Assembly (NCBI GenBank): GCA_014382445.1
Contig: JACNJS010000021.1
Coordinates: 1 to 64,000, forward strand
Origin: Bacteroidota bacterium
Lineage (GTDB): Bacteria; Bacteroidota; Bacteroidia; Bacteroidales; F082
Length of the DNA stretch: 64,000 nucleotides
Reading direction: 5' to 3'
Shown: positions 43,601-51,355 of the stretch, in pieces
Layout of the letters: every line of letters starts with the position of its first letter
Numbering within the stretch: position 1 is the first letter of the stretch
Made by a program: the position numbers and the translations under genes
The notes under the pieces: model-generated
Database searches by the model: none
Seen by the model: only the letters and a program-made list of their open reading frames with translations
Told to the model about the DNA's origin: nothing

Positions 43601-44745
43601 ATAATATCAATAAAAAAGAAGTTCATATATCCATTTCGGATACAGGCATGGGTATTAGAAAAGATCAATTGCCTCATGTTTTTGACAGATTTTACCAGGC
43701 AAGTGCTTCGCATAAATCAGATTTGGAAGGAAGCGGTATTGGGTTGGCTCTGGCAAAAGAACTTGTAGAATTACACCATGGCAAAATTAGTGTTAGCAGT
43801 CAAGAAGGAATAGGAAGCGTCTTTAACATATTCCTGCCAATGGGGGATGAACATCTGGAAGATGGTGACAAATTAATGCTGCCTAAACAGATAGATAATC
43901 AAGAAGTGATTGAAGAAATTATTGCTGAAAGTCATGAACCTGACTCTGATAATCATAAAGAAATATTACAGTCTAAGCCAATCCTGTTAATAGTTGAAGA
44001 CAATTCTGACCTGAGATTATATATTCGAGGTCACCTCGAAGAGGATTATAATATAGTTGAGGCTTTTAATGGAAAACTAGGATTCTCGCAGGCTATTGAG
44101 ATAATTCCTGATTTGATCCTCAGCGACGTGATGATGCCTGAAATGGACGGTTACGAGCTATGCTCCATAATCAAAACCGATGAGCGTACAAGTCATATCC
44201 CATTGATTCTTTTAACGGCCAGGGTGGCCCAGGAGAGTAAAATTGAAGGATTGGAAACCGGTGCAGATGATTTCCTTACGAAGCCTTTTGACCCTGAAGA
44301 ATTACGTATACGGATCCGTAACCTAATCAATCAGAGAAAGAGCCTAAAGGAGAAGTATATAAGGGATGTTCGATTGAAAGAAATTCATGAAGGGAGTGAA
44401 AATGAAGTTCATATTTCCATCGACCAAAAATTTCTCCTTAGGGCTCGGGAAACGGTGAAAAAATATTTATCAGATGATTCTTTTGATATAGCTGTCTTCA
44501 GCAGTGAAATGAATTTGAGCCGTACACAACTCCACAGAAAATTACGAGCACTGATTGATCAATCTGCAACAGAATTTATACGAACGGTCAGGTTGAACGA
44601 GGCATCAGTGTTACTCAGGCACAAAACCGGAAACATTTCAGAAATTGCCCTGGAAGTTGGATTTTCCAATCCCGGGTATTTTGCCGAATGTTTCAAAAAG
44701 CAATTCGGAATACTCCCCTCACAGTACGCTAAAAAGTTCAGTTAA
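40606..44745 (+). CDS. Hybrid two-component system regulator (HTCS)
   Basis: The 1379-residue product combines sensor, kinase and regulator. After a signal peptide (1-25) comes a periplasmic two-domain beta-propeller of Reg_prop repeats (to about 690; repeated WFGT-DGL/WVGT-NGL motifs) and a Y_Y_Y domain (about 715-795). One membrane helix follows (about 803-823), then HisKA with NVSHEFRTPLTL (His near 862), HATPase (GSGIGLALAKEL), a receiver domain with LSDVMMPEMDG (phospho-Asp near 1174), and an AraC-type HTH (about 1275-1379). HTCS proteins sense glycans or peptides and activate nearby genes. No SusC/D pair is adjacent; the only neighbour likely to be controlled is the S41 peptidase gene downstream. 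Confidence 0.95.
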   Translation: MNKHLKIPTLIIIMLIHSIGSIYSQPEKYKFRHITPKDGLSSHNVHVIMKDSWGFMWFGTSDGLDRYDGYNVKSFKNNPEDSTSISNNVITTIYEYNSTELFVGTRKGGLNRFHFDSEKSIRYQHNPNDSSSLSNDQVNVICSDTSDLLWVGTQNGLNLFDPFNGTFKVFKQDVNNWQSRKNQINEIYCDHSGILWIGTNDGLFQFNRRNHDFKAVELTASTTYIGEGERIINTIVEDQDHVLWVGTDFLIFKIIDGQQKWVGIQTERARYPSNYFINDIVKYSDKNIKDLWIATLSGLNKYNQKSGLFTHIYRDSDNSSSLSSNAIVSLFLDNNRLLWIAGEDGIDMLDLNNPPFHHIIQPVGKFRKSSIAFFEDTDGSFWIGSPNAGLINYDKDLKLIKQCTLVLPDGNIPSNYSVFEILEDSKHFMWIGMNRPLPGIYLFDKEKESFTKIPCDTSNNHPEPKEMKAMVEDHNGIVWYGTNSGLYWFDNTNFDSLFIRYVDNEMLSHSWINDLYIDNNGDLWVTSLAGLFRLPKENKKSMDFIEFSSDNIGDESYQGMPLGIIQTKSGLYFLGTTEGLYAFDPASYKFSKIEKESELIGENKKFSIIEDKHKSLWLNTWKGLIRFNPQSPENESPILFDISDGLPFEGYNGSDPYLSKDGRIFVPGKGGKQDGFFYFHPDSINYNKNIPPIVVTRFLVNDVAINLYDRNFSKKYIDLNYNQDFFSFEFAALDYINPEKNNYAYYLEGLEDSWIYCGKRRFANYTNVPPGKYIFRVKGSNNDGCWNETGASIFIRIHPPPWETWWAYLLYVLFVLGLFYAWRQYDLKRHRLKKQLEVEYLEKEKLSELASMKSRFFANVSHEFRTPLTLILGPLRNLKKEVVSDKGKKDLSIIQRNSIRLQQLINQLLNLSKLESGKMKLQVQKLDVIQLVNRYTQNFESLATQKKIILKYLHDEDAIFVWIDTDKIEKILYNLLSNAFKFTPKGGSITIRISMAAKDNINKKEVHISISDTGMGIRKDQLPHVFDRFYQASASHKSDLEGSGIGLALAKELVELHHGKISVSSQEGIGSVFNIFLPMGDEHLEDGDKLMLPKQIDNQEVIEEIIAESHEPDSDNHKEILQSKPILLIVEDNSDLRLYIRGHLEEDYNIVEAFNGKLGFSQAIEIIPDLILSDVMMPEMDGYELCSIIKTDERTSHIPLILLTARVAQESKIEGLETGADDFLTKPFDPEELRIRIRNLINQRKSLKEKYIRDVRLKEIHEGSENEVHISIDQKFLLRARETVKKYLSDDSFDIAVFSSEMNLSRTQLHRKLRALIDQSATEFIRTVRLNEASVLLRHKTGNISEIALEVGFSNPGYFAECFKKQFGILPSQYAKKFS

Positions 44746-44881
44746 TCCTACCTCATAATTCTTTTAAGATAAGAATTGGATAAGATGGAACATATCCTGT
44801 ATTCTTTGCAACATGGATGGTAGATATGATAGTCCCCTTGGTATTAATTTTATAGAAAATTAAACATTAATATCGCATATT

Positions 44882-46729
44882 ATGAAAACAATTACCAGAC
44901 CTTCAACAATTTGTATGATCTTATTGTTAATGTTATTCACTCCTATGAAGGGCCAGGAGCTTTCAACCGAAGCTCTTGAAAATGCACCTTACTTTTTTAG
45001 TAAGCAGTTTTCGAAACAAACATTGCCTATTGGCTATATTAAGAAAAGCCCAGGACATTTATCAAAAAGTAATTGGAATGCTATAATAGATTCAACATGG
45101 GGCCCTGGCTTACCTGTTGATGAAAAGCTTGAGATATTTGATCTTTTTTGGCAAACCATTGATGCGGAATTTGCATGTTTTCAGGATTTGATAGTTAACT
45201 GGAATTCTCTCGATTCATTATATCGTAGTGAAATAGAGGATACGGTTAGCAGAGGGCGATTTGCAGCTATCATGAATCATTTGGCAATGGCATTAAAAGA
45301 ATCACATACAAATTGTGAAGACAAAAGCGTATGTAATTACACATCTTCAGCTCCAGGAGTACCTTTGTTATGGGTTGGAGCCTGGGGCGACAATGGGCAT
45401 TTTGGTGCAGGATTAACTCCACTTGCAGATAGCTCTCTGCTTGTTTACAAAGCCATTGCTGATCATCCCTTGGGGTTAGTGCCTGGCGATATTGTATTAG
45501 GCTATGATGGTGTTCCATGGAAAATTCTCTATCAGGATCTCTTAGCCGCACAGTTGCCAATACATGGCTGGTGGTGGGGAAGCTCTGAGAGTTCATATCT
45601 CCATTCGTGGTTAATTAGTTGCGGGTTAAACTGGCACCTTTTTGATACTATTGATATTTATAAATATGGTTCCGGGAATACAATTCATTTATCAACAAGC
45701 CCTTTAGCAGAGTTAGATACAGTATTTTTCTGCACAGAGCAAATGGATGTCTCAGGAGTGCCTATGCCAGATTACTATAATGAACAATTATTCAATTATG
45801 GAATCATTGATGGGACACAAATCGCATACATTTATAGTTGGGGGTGGTTCTGGGATGCTGAAGATGAATTTTATAATGCTGTTGATGACATTATGAATAA
45901 TTATGAAACAACCGGATTGATAATTGATTTTCGGATGAATTATGGTGGAAATATGTTCCTAAGTAATCCTGGATTAAGTTTACTCTTTAATACTATTGAT
46001 ACAACCATTGGGGTGGCTAGACGATCAGATCCTAATAATCATTTTGCGATGGCACCTTATACGCCCCCATCAGCTTACATAATTCCAGGTGATTCATTGA
46101 TATATTATGATAAACCGATTGCTGTCTTAACAGGTCCTGGTGCAATCAGCTCAGGTGATCAGGTAGCACTGAGAATGAAATTCCACCCTAGATCACGATT
46201 TTTTGGAAAATCAACTGCAACTGCCTTTAATGGCCCAACAGTTTTAGACCTTGGTAAAGGAGCATGGTATTGTCGTTATGCTAGAGGTGATGCTTATTTA
46301 GTTACGGAACCTGAAAATTATTTGACACATGATGAATTTGAAGTCGATGTTGATGTTTGGCATAATCCCGATGATGTTGCCCTAGAAATTGATGCGGTTG
46401 TGCAAGCCGCAGTTAGTTGGATCGATAGTATAGTTGTTGATATTAGTGAATCAAATCGAGCGTTACCCATGATTAATATATTAAAATGCTACCCAAACCC
46501 ATTTTCCACATCCACAACAATTGAATACATACGTACAAAACAAGGTAATACCTATATAACAATATTCAATCACCTTGGTAAAATTGTTGAAAGAGTAGAA
46601 CTAGGGATTTCTCAAGTGGGGAAACAACAATATTTGTGGTACTCATCTGACTTGCCTAACGGCATATATTTTGTTCAGGTGAGAGCAGGGCAAGAGGTGG
46701 CTACCAGGAAGATTGTTAAGATGAGATAA
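44882..46729 (+). CDS. Secreted S41-family peptidase with type IX sorting domain
   Basis: The 615-residue product has a signal peptide (about 1-24). An N-terminal helical cap with ESHTNCED follows, then a PDZ-like segment (LGLVPGDIVLGYDG) and the S41 catalytic core with LIIDFRMNYGGN and AVLTGPGAISSGD, where the second serine of ISSGD is the likely nucleophile. The final 75 residues are a type IX secretion C-terminal domain (CYPNPFSTSTTIEY, ending GIYFVQVRAGQ). It is therefore probably exported and anchored at the surface. S41 enzymes process proteins by tail recognition. It is 136 bases downstream of the HTCS gene and is the best candidate for its target. Confidence 0.88.
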   Translation: MKTITRPSTICMILLLMLFTPMKGQELSTEALENAPYFFSKQFSKQTLPIGYIKKSPGHLSKSNWNAIIDSTWGPGLPVDEKLEIFDLFWQTIDAEFACFQDLIVNWNSLDSLYRSEIEDTVSRGRFAAIMNHLAMALKESHTNCEDKSVCNYTSSAPGVPLLWVGAWGDNGHFGAGLTPLADSSLLVYKAIADHPLGLVPGDIVLGYDGVPWKILYQDLLAAQLPIHGWWWGSSESSYLHSWLISCGLNWHLFDTIDIYKYGSGNTIHLSTSPLAELDTVFFCTEQMDVSGVPMPDYYNEQLFNYGIIDGTQIAYIYSWGWFWDAEDEFYNAVDDIMNNYETTGLIIDFRMNYGGNMFLSNPGLSLLFNTIDTTIGVARRSDPNNHFAMAPYTPPSAYIIPGDSLIYYDKPIAVLTGPGAISSGDQVALRMKFHPRSRFFGKSTATAFNGPTVLDLGKGAWYCRYARGDAYLVTEPENYLTHDEFEVDVDVWHNPDDVALEIDAVVQAAVSWIDSIVVDISESNRALPMINILKCYPNPFSTSTTIEYIRTKQGNTYITIFNHLGKIVERVELGISQVGKQQYLWYSSDLPNGIYFVQVRAGQEVATRKIVKMR

Positions 46730-46774
46730 AGGTAATTAGATTTTTTCGTCAACATTGACAAAAATTCTAACAAC

Positions 46775-46804
46775 TTGCAAATTAAAATAACTACTTTATC
46801 TTTG
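46775..46804 (+). promoter_or_regulatory. Consensus promoter pointing into the tRNA terminator
   Basis: TTG at 46775-46777 and TATCTTTG at 46797-46804, spaced 19 bases, match the Bacteroidetes promoter well. Transcription would start near 46811, which is the first base of the terminator stem. Any product would be a short RNA or would read through antisense to the tRNA. Confidence 0.4.
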
Positions 46805-46810
46805 AAACGT

Positions 46811-46845
46811 AAAAACCTCACAACCAATAAGTTATGAGGTTTTTT
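46811..46845. terminator. Bidirectional terminator downstream of tRNA(CAT)
   Basis: AAAAACCTCA pairs with TGAGGTTTTT in a 10-bp stem with a 14-base loop. A- and T-tracts on both arms allow it to work in either direction. It ends the minus-strand tRNA transcript. Confidence 0.8.
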
Positions 46846-46849
46846 AATG

Positions 46850-46923
46850 TGGACCCACCAGGACTTGAACCTGGGACAACCTGATTATGAGTCAGGGACT
46901 CTAACCAACTGAGCTATAGGTCC
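46850..46923 (-). tRNA. tRNA with anticodon CAT (tRNA-Met or tRNA-Ile2)
   Basis: On the minus strand the acceptor GGACCTA pairs with TGGGTCC. The anticodon stem CCTGA/TCAGG holds the loop CTCATAA with anticodon CAT, and the T arm CCAGG-TTCAAGT-CCTGG is canonical. The discriminator is A (complement of 46850). The lack of three G-C pairs in the anticodon stem excludes initiator tRNA. Elongator Met and lysidine-modified Ile2 cannot be separated by eye. Confidence 0.93.
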
Positions 46924-47106
46924 CGTTATTTCAAGCCTGCCTAACGACAGTCAAGCAAATTCGAAACTGAACGAATTCAAATTCGGGCTGCAAAATTAAT
47001 AATAAATATCTGTTATTAGTATTTTTTGCGCAAATATTTTGATGCAATCAATATCAGCTTCCGTAAATCGCAATAAGAAAGAAATAATACTGTTGTGTTA
47101 TTTGCT

Positions 47107-47385
47107 CTATCGGCAAGTTCCCTTCGATCCGCCTCCATAAAAGATGGAAATACCAAGGATGAAACCAAAGTTGTACCAGCCACCATTGTTGTTAACTTCA
47201 TAAATACCAACATTATCACTAAACAAACTTATGATAAATGTAAAAAGGGAAATAAATCCGTGCCATAGGCCCATTAAAAATCCCGCAGTTTGTTCATTGA
47301 AATTTTCACTGCCCGGGGCACAGGAAGTGACTAAGAAAGTCATTAGAATAAATAATAACCAAAGATTGATTTTCGATTTTTTCAT
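47107..47385 (-). CDS. Conserved small membrane lipoprotein of unknown function
   Basis: The 92-residue product has a lipoprotein signal (LVTSCAPGSENF, Cys about 22) and a hydrophobic centre. A repeating pattern GFLMGLWHGFISLFTFIIS and VGIYEVNNNGGWYNFGFILG follows and ends in a glycine-rich tail. I have seen this pattern as a widespread bacterial family without function. It stands alone between the tRNA and the Cache lipoprotein gene on the same strand. A shorter frame overlapping its end in another phase is not supported. Confidence 0.75.
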   Translation of the reverse strand: MKKSKINLWLLFILMTFLVTSCAPGSENFNEQTAGFLMGLWHGFISLFTFIISLFSDNVGIYEVNNNGGWYNFGFILGISIFYGGGSKGTCR

Positions 47386-47452
47386 GATTAATATATTAAT
47401 TCGTTGTTTTAGAATTTTCGAAAATAGTTAAATACCTTGCTGTTATCTAATT

Positions 47453-48430
47453 TTAATTCAGATAAAAGCCTGCTCCGATAAAATAGTCAGTATTTGGTAT
47501 TTGCATTACATACGTAACTTTCACTTCTTCGTTCCCGCTTGCCGGGTTGTTCCAATAATACTCATAATATCCTGAACCTGCTGATTCAACAATGTCAATC
47601 ATATCGCGTATAATAAATGCTCCATTTATGTCCTGGATGTCAAAAATGCTTTCTCCCTGAAGTTCCGGGTTGGCACCATGAGCAATGTTTATACCATTTA
47701 GATTGTTGATGAAGAAATATCCAGAGCCATCGTCAAAAAAGCGAATATGATCGATAAAATCACGGCAAAATTCAATCCTGTCATTTTCTTCAGTATAAAT
47801 ATTCTCGAAAATTCCTGCAATTCCTTTAGCCATGGTAGATGTAGCTTCCTTTAAAATAATTTCTAAAGCACCAAAATAATCATAATAATTATTTGCAGGT
47901 TCACCATAAAAACCCGCACCAATAAACCAATTTGCTGATGAAATAGCTGTTACAAAACTTAACTTTCGCTCATTAACACCAGTAGTAGGGTTTTTGCGAT
48001 AATATTCAACATACCCATATCCCGAATACCTAACTGTTTCAACCATTTCCCGAATAAAGTACTTGCCATTTTCATCCTGCACATCAATTCGGGAAGTGCC
48101 TATAAGATCAGGGTTTATGTGGGCAACCACCCATGCATCGCGTAATGTTTCAACGAAAAAATAACCTGATTCATCAGCAAAAAAACGGGCTTCATTCACA
48201 AAAGCCTGACTAAAATGCGCCCTGTTAGTACTATCTGTAATGGTATTTGAAAAAACTGTTTCAAACCCTGTACTAACATTTGTAGTATTAATTTCTACTA
48301 TTGATTTATCCAGGCTGTACTGAGAAATCAACTGGTCTCCGGGTTCAAGGCAGTCGCAGGTTGTACACGATCCGAAAATAAATAATGCTAATAAAATTAT
48401 GGGTATAATTAGCAATTTTAATGTTTTCAT
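47453..48430 (-). CDS. Lipoprotein with two Cache sensor domains and no output domain
   Basis: The 325-residue product has a lipoprotein signal (FGSCTTCDCLEPGD, Cys about 22). Two homologous Cache-like domains follow (about 75-175 and 220-325). Each has FVEARFFAD/FIDHIRFFDD, ESGYFFVETL/GSGYFFINNL, the box DVQDENGKYFIREM/DIQDINGAFIIRDM, GYGYVEYY/GSGYYEYY, and FIGAGFYG/FIGAGFYLN. Cache domains bind small organic ligands outside the cell. Here no transmembrane helix or signalling module follows, so it must act by partner contact or ligand capture. Its neighbours give no hint: a small lipoprotein downstream and a divergent HAD gene upstream. Confidence 0.85.
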   Translation of the reverse strand: MKTLKLLIIPIILLALFIFGSCTTCDCLEPGDQLISQYSLDKSIVEINTTNVSTGFETVFSNTITDSTNRAHFSQAFVNEARFFADESGYFFVETLRDAWVVAHINPDLIGTSRIDVQDENGKYFIREMVETVRYSGYGYVEYYRKNPTTGVNERKLSFVTAISSANWFIGAGFYGEPANNYYDYFGALEIILKEATSTMAKGIAGIFENIYTEENDRIEFCRDFIDHIRFFDDGSGYFFINNLNGINIAHGANPELQGESIFDIQDINGAFIIRDMIDIVESAGSGYYEYYWNNPASGNEEVKVTYVMQIPNTDYFIGAGFYLN

Positions 48431-48569
48431 TTTAGGGGGTTCAGTTTAAATGCAGACGCTAAAGTAGTTAAATATAATATTATTAGCATGCAGTATGTGT
48501 AAAAAAACTACGGATTTCTATTCGTTCTTATCAATTTATTACTTTTATTTGCTATATATAAAAGACCAA

Positions 48570-49214
48570 ATGGACATAAAAAACATAATCTTCGATTTTG
48601 GCGGTGTTGTACTGGATATCGATCCGCAATTAACTATTAATGAATTTGTTAAATTTGGCTTTAACGACTTCGATAAACTGATGACTTCTGAATTCATCGA
48701 TGAAATAATAGGTAAGTTTGAGCGCGGGATAATAACCCCTGAGGTGTTTCGAACAAAACTCAGAACTTTTTTAGAAATTGAAATTACCGATCAGCAATTG
48801 GATGATGCCTGGAATTCGTTGCTCTTTGATATCCCAAAAGAAAGAATTGAAATTATTGAAAACGCGAAGAAAAACTACCAGATTTTTCTATTAAGCAACT
48901 CAAATGAGATTCATTATGATTTATTTGTAAGAGATTTACAGTTGCGCTTTGGTTATCATGAATTCGATGAGCTGTTTCATAAGGCATATTTTTCGTTCGA
49001 CCTGCATTTGCTCAAGCCAAATCCTGAAATTTATGAATTTGTGATTTATCAGCATGGATTAGTACCAGAAAACACCTTATTTATTGACGACAAGACCGAA
49101 AATATTGAGGCTGCAAAAAAACTTGGGTTAAAAACCTATCAATTAAATAAACCAGAAAGAGTAAGAGATATATTTAAGGATGGTAAGCTTGTTTCTAATC
49201 TTGATATCAGATAA
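48570..49214 (+). CDS. HAD-superfamily hydrolase
   Basis: The 214-residue product has the HAD motifs: IIFDFGGVV (aspartate motif I; note the second Asp is replaced by G-G), SNSNE (motif II), the lysine in LLKPNPEIYEF (motif III), and LFIDDKTENIEAA (motif IV). It resembles the YihX/epoxide-hydrolase N-terminal group, which dephosphorylates sugar phosphates such as glucose 1-phosphate. The ATG at 48570 is chosen since the family begins just before IIFDFGG; a longer frame from 48495 is unlikely. It is transcribed alone and converges with dusB. Confidence 0.85.
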   Translation: MDIKNIIFDFGGVVLDIDPQLTINEFVKFGFNDFDKLMTSEFIDEIIGKFERGIITPEVFRTKLRTFLEIEITDQQLDDAWNSLLFDIPKERIEIIENAKKNYQIFLLSNSNEIHYDLFVRDLQLRFGYHEFDELFHKAYFSFDLHLLKPNPEIYEFVIYQHGLVPENTLFIDDKTENIEAAKKLGLKTYQLNKPERVRDIFKDGKLVSNLDIR

Positions 49215-49271
49215 TTACTTAATTAGATGGACTTCAGGTTTTTGGTTTAAAGTGTTGGGTTTGGAGGATGG

Positions 49272-50249
49272 TTACTTATAAAATAATCTTATTTCTTCAA
49301 GTATTATTATGATCTGATCGATAGTAACAGCCTCCATCAACTTTAATCTAAACGGTTTAAAATTTGGGTATCCTTTAAAATAATTCCCCCAGTGCTTTCT
49401 TATTTCAAGTACTCCCCTTTTTTCTCCTTTCCACTCAACAGATTTTTCCATCTGAATTTTACCAATTCTTATCCTTTCCTCTATATCAGGTGATTGCAAT
49501 ATTTCTCCGGTGTCCAGATAATGTTTTATTTCGCTAAATATCCAGGGGTTCCCATAAACACCGCGACCTACCATAAGCCCGTCAACGCCAAAATTATCTT
49601 TAAAATATTTTGCTGATACTCCATCAACAATATCACCGTTCCCAAACACGGGAATTTGCATTCTGGGATTATTTTTCACCTCTCCTATTAATGTCCAATC
49701 CGCCGGAATACTTAGTTTTTGTGTACGTGTACGACCATGAATTGTAATCGCTTTTACACCAACATCCTGCATTCTTTCAGATATATCAATAATTTCCTTG
49801 TGTTGGTCATCATATCCAAGGCGCGTCTTTATAGTTACCGGTAGTGAAACAGAATTTACTACTGCCTGTGTCATCTTAACCATTTTCGGAATATCATTTA
49901 GTATGCCCGACCCGGCACCCTTAGCAACAACCTTTTTTACAGGACAGCCATAATTAATATCAATTAAGTCGGGATTGGCACGCTCGGCGTACTGGGCTGC
50001 TTTTACCATGGAGTCAATATCATGACCGAATATTTGAATTCCTATTGGGCGTTCAAATTCTTCAAAATCAAGCTTTTTAACACTTTTAACTGCATCCCGA
50101 ATCAACCCTTCTGATGATATAAATTCTGTATACATAACATCTGCTCCAAACATTTTACATATATACCTAAAAGGAGGATCGGTTACATCTTCCATGGGTG
50201 CAAGTAAAATTGGAAACTCACCAAGGTTTATTTCTCCTATTTTTACCAA
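49272..50249 (-). CDS. dusB: tRNA-dihydrouridine synthase
   Basis: The 325-residue product matches DusB. The start is PILLAPMEDVTDPPFRYICK, then INYGCPVKKVVAKGAGSGIL, the catalytic cysteine in YGCP, VKTRLGYD-like IKTRLGYDD, IHGRTRTQ and FGNGDI. It reduces uridine to dihydrouridine in tRNA using FMN. The initiation codon is a TTG at 50249; an in-frame stop lies shortly upstream and no ATG precedes the conserved region. It is transcribed alone, divergent from the CPBP protease. Confidence 0.92.
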   Translation of the reverse strand: MVKIGEINLGEFPILLAPMEDVTDPPFRYICKMFGADVMYTEFISSEGLIRDAVKSVKKLDFEEFERPIGIQIFGHDIDSMVKAAQYAERANPDLIDINYGCPVKKVVAKGAGSGILNDIPKMVKMTQAVVNSVSLPVTIKTRLGYDDQHKEIIDISERMQDVGVKAITIHGRTRTQKLSIPADWTLIGEVKNNPRMQIPVFGNGDIVDGVSAKYFKDNFGVDGLMVGRGVYGNPWIFSEIKHYLDTGEILQSPDIEERIRIGKIQMEKSVEWKGEKRGVLEIRKHWGNYFKGYPNFKPFRLKLMEAVTIDQIIIILEEIRLFYK

Positions 50250-50298
50250 CGATAGTTTGATTTAAGTAAAGGCTTCAATAAATTCTTTGCAAAAATAT

Positions 50299-50306
50299 TA
50301 ATTTTG
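50299..50306 (+). promoter_or_regulatory. -7 box of the CPBP protease promoter
   Basis: TAATTTTG matches TAnnTTTG and lies 26 bases before the ATG. No well-spaced -33 element was found. Confidence 0.45.
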
Positions 50307-50332
50307 CACTTCTTTAAAAATCATTCATATTA

Positions 50333-51268
50333 ATGAGAAGAACAGCGTTTTTAAGTTCACTATCGCCATTTGGGAAGCTACTATTGCTTTTTGGTATTGT
50401 AATAGTATTTGCCGTCGTTACAGCATTTGCCGGTCTGGTAGCCGGTATGGTAATTTATAATGCCACACTCGCGGAGCTTTCAAATTTCATTTCTAATCCT
50501 GTTACGCCTAATGCTGTTTCCTTCCTTAAATTTTATCAAATGATTAACCAGATTGGTATATTTATATTGCCAGTTTTTTTCTATACGTTTTTAGTAAGCA
50601 ACTCTTCATTTAAGTATCTTTCAGTTAATAAAGCACCCATGCTAATTAGTATATTGGTGGGTGGGCTGGTTATTTATACAATATTACCAACTAACAATTA
50701 TTTAGATGAATTAAACAGAAATATGAACCTCCCTGATTTTCTTTCAGGCATTGAAGATTGGATGCAGGAAAAGGAAAATAAAGCAAGAAAATTAACAGAA
50801 ATATTGCTTAGCACTAGCTCTATTACCGGATTAACTATCAATATTATTATAGTGGCTATAATACCTGCTATAGGTGAAGAATTGTTATTCAGGGGGTTGT
50901 TATTAAAGCTTTTTAACGAACTTGCCAAAAACATTCATATTGCAGTATTAGTATCGGCGATAATATTTAGCGCCATTCATTTTCAGTTTTATGGATTCCT
51001 GCCAAGGTTAATGCTGGGCATGATATTAGGGTATTTATATGTCTTCACCGCTAATCTTTGGGTTCCGATTTTTGTCCATTTCCTAAATAATGCCTCTTCA
51101 ACAATAATATATTATCTTCATTATAATGGTTATATTAAAATTTCCATGGAAGATTTCGGGGCTTCATCAAATGTTGCGTATATAATAGGAAGCTTGCTCA
51201 TCACCCTATGGCTTATGTCGTTGATTTACCAAAAAGAAGGAAGCAACAGAATTACAAAGACAAGATAG
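50333..51268 (+). CDS. CPBP-family intramembrane glutamic endopeptidase
   Basis: The 311-residue product has about eight membrane segments. The CPBP/Abi motifs are GEELLFRGLLL (Glu-Glu then Arg, about 182-192), FSAIHFQFYGF, and PIFVHFLNNASST near the C-terminus. The paired glutamates and the two histidines form the active site. Such proteases process prenylated proteins or bacteriocin-type peptides; the substrate here is unknown. It is followed by a strong bidirectional terminator. Confidence 0.9.
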   Translation: MRRTAFLSSLSPFGKLLLLFGIVIVFAVVTAFAGLVAGMVIYNATLAELSNFISNPVTPNAVSFLKFYQMINQIGIFILPVFFYTFLVSNSSFKYLSVNKAPMLISILVGGLVIYTILPTNNYLDELNRNMNLPDFLSGIEDWMQEKENKARKLTEILLSTSSITGLTINIIIVAIIPAIGEELLFRGLLLKLFNELAKNIHIAVLVSAIIFSAIHFQFYGFLPRLMLGMILGYLYVFTANLWVPIFVHFLNNASSTIIYYLHYNGYIKISMEDFGASSNVAYIIGSLLITLWLMSLIYQKEGSNRITKTR

Positions 51269-51300
51269 GAAAGCCTTAAAAATCAGGAATAAACAAAAAA

Positions 51301-51332
51301 GAGGCTGTCTCGATTACTTTTGAGACAGCCTC
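51301..51332. terminator. Bidirectional terminator, first of two near-identical copies
   Basis: GAGGCTGTCTC and GAGACAGCCTC form an 11-bp perfect stem around a ten-base loop (GATTACTTTT). A-rich bases on the left and a T-containing tract on the right serve both directions. It separates the convergent CPBP and barrel-OmpA genes. The same stem recurs at 62256-62287. Confidence 0.88.
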
Positions 51333-51355
51333 CGTTTCCATGAAAAATCAAATTT

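Noticed and set aside
47016-47219. 67-codon minus-strand frame overlapping the small lipoprotein
   Set aside because: It is in another phase of the supported lipoprotein gene and lacks a signal.
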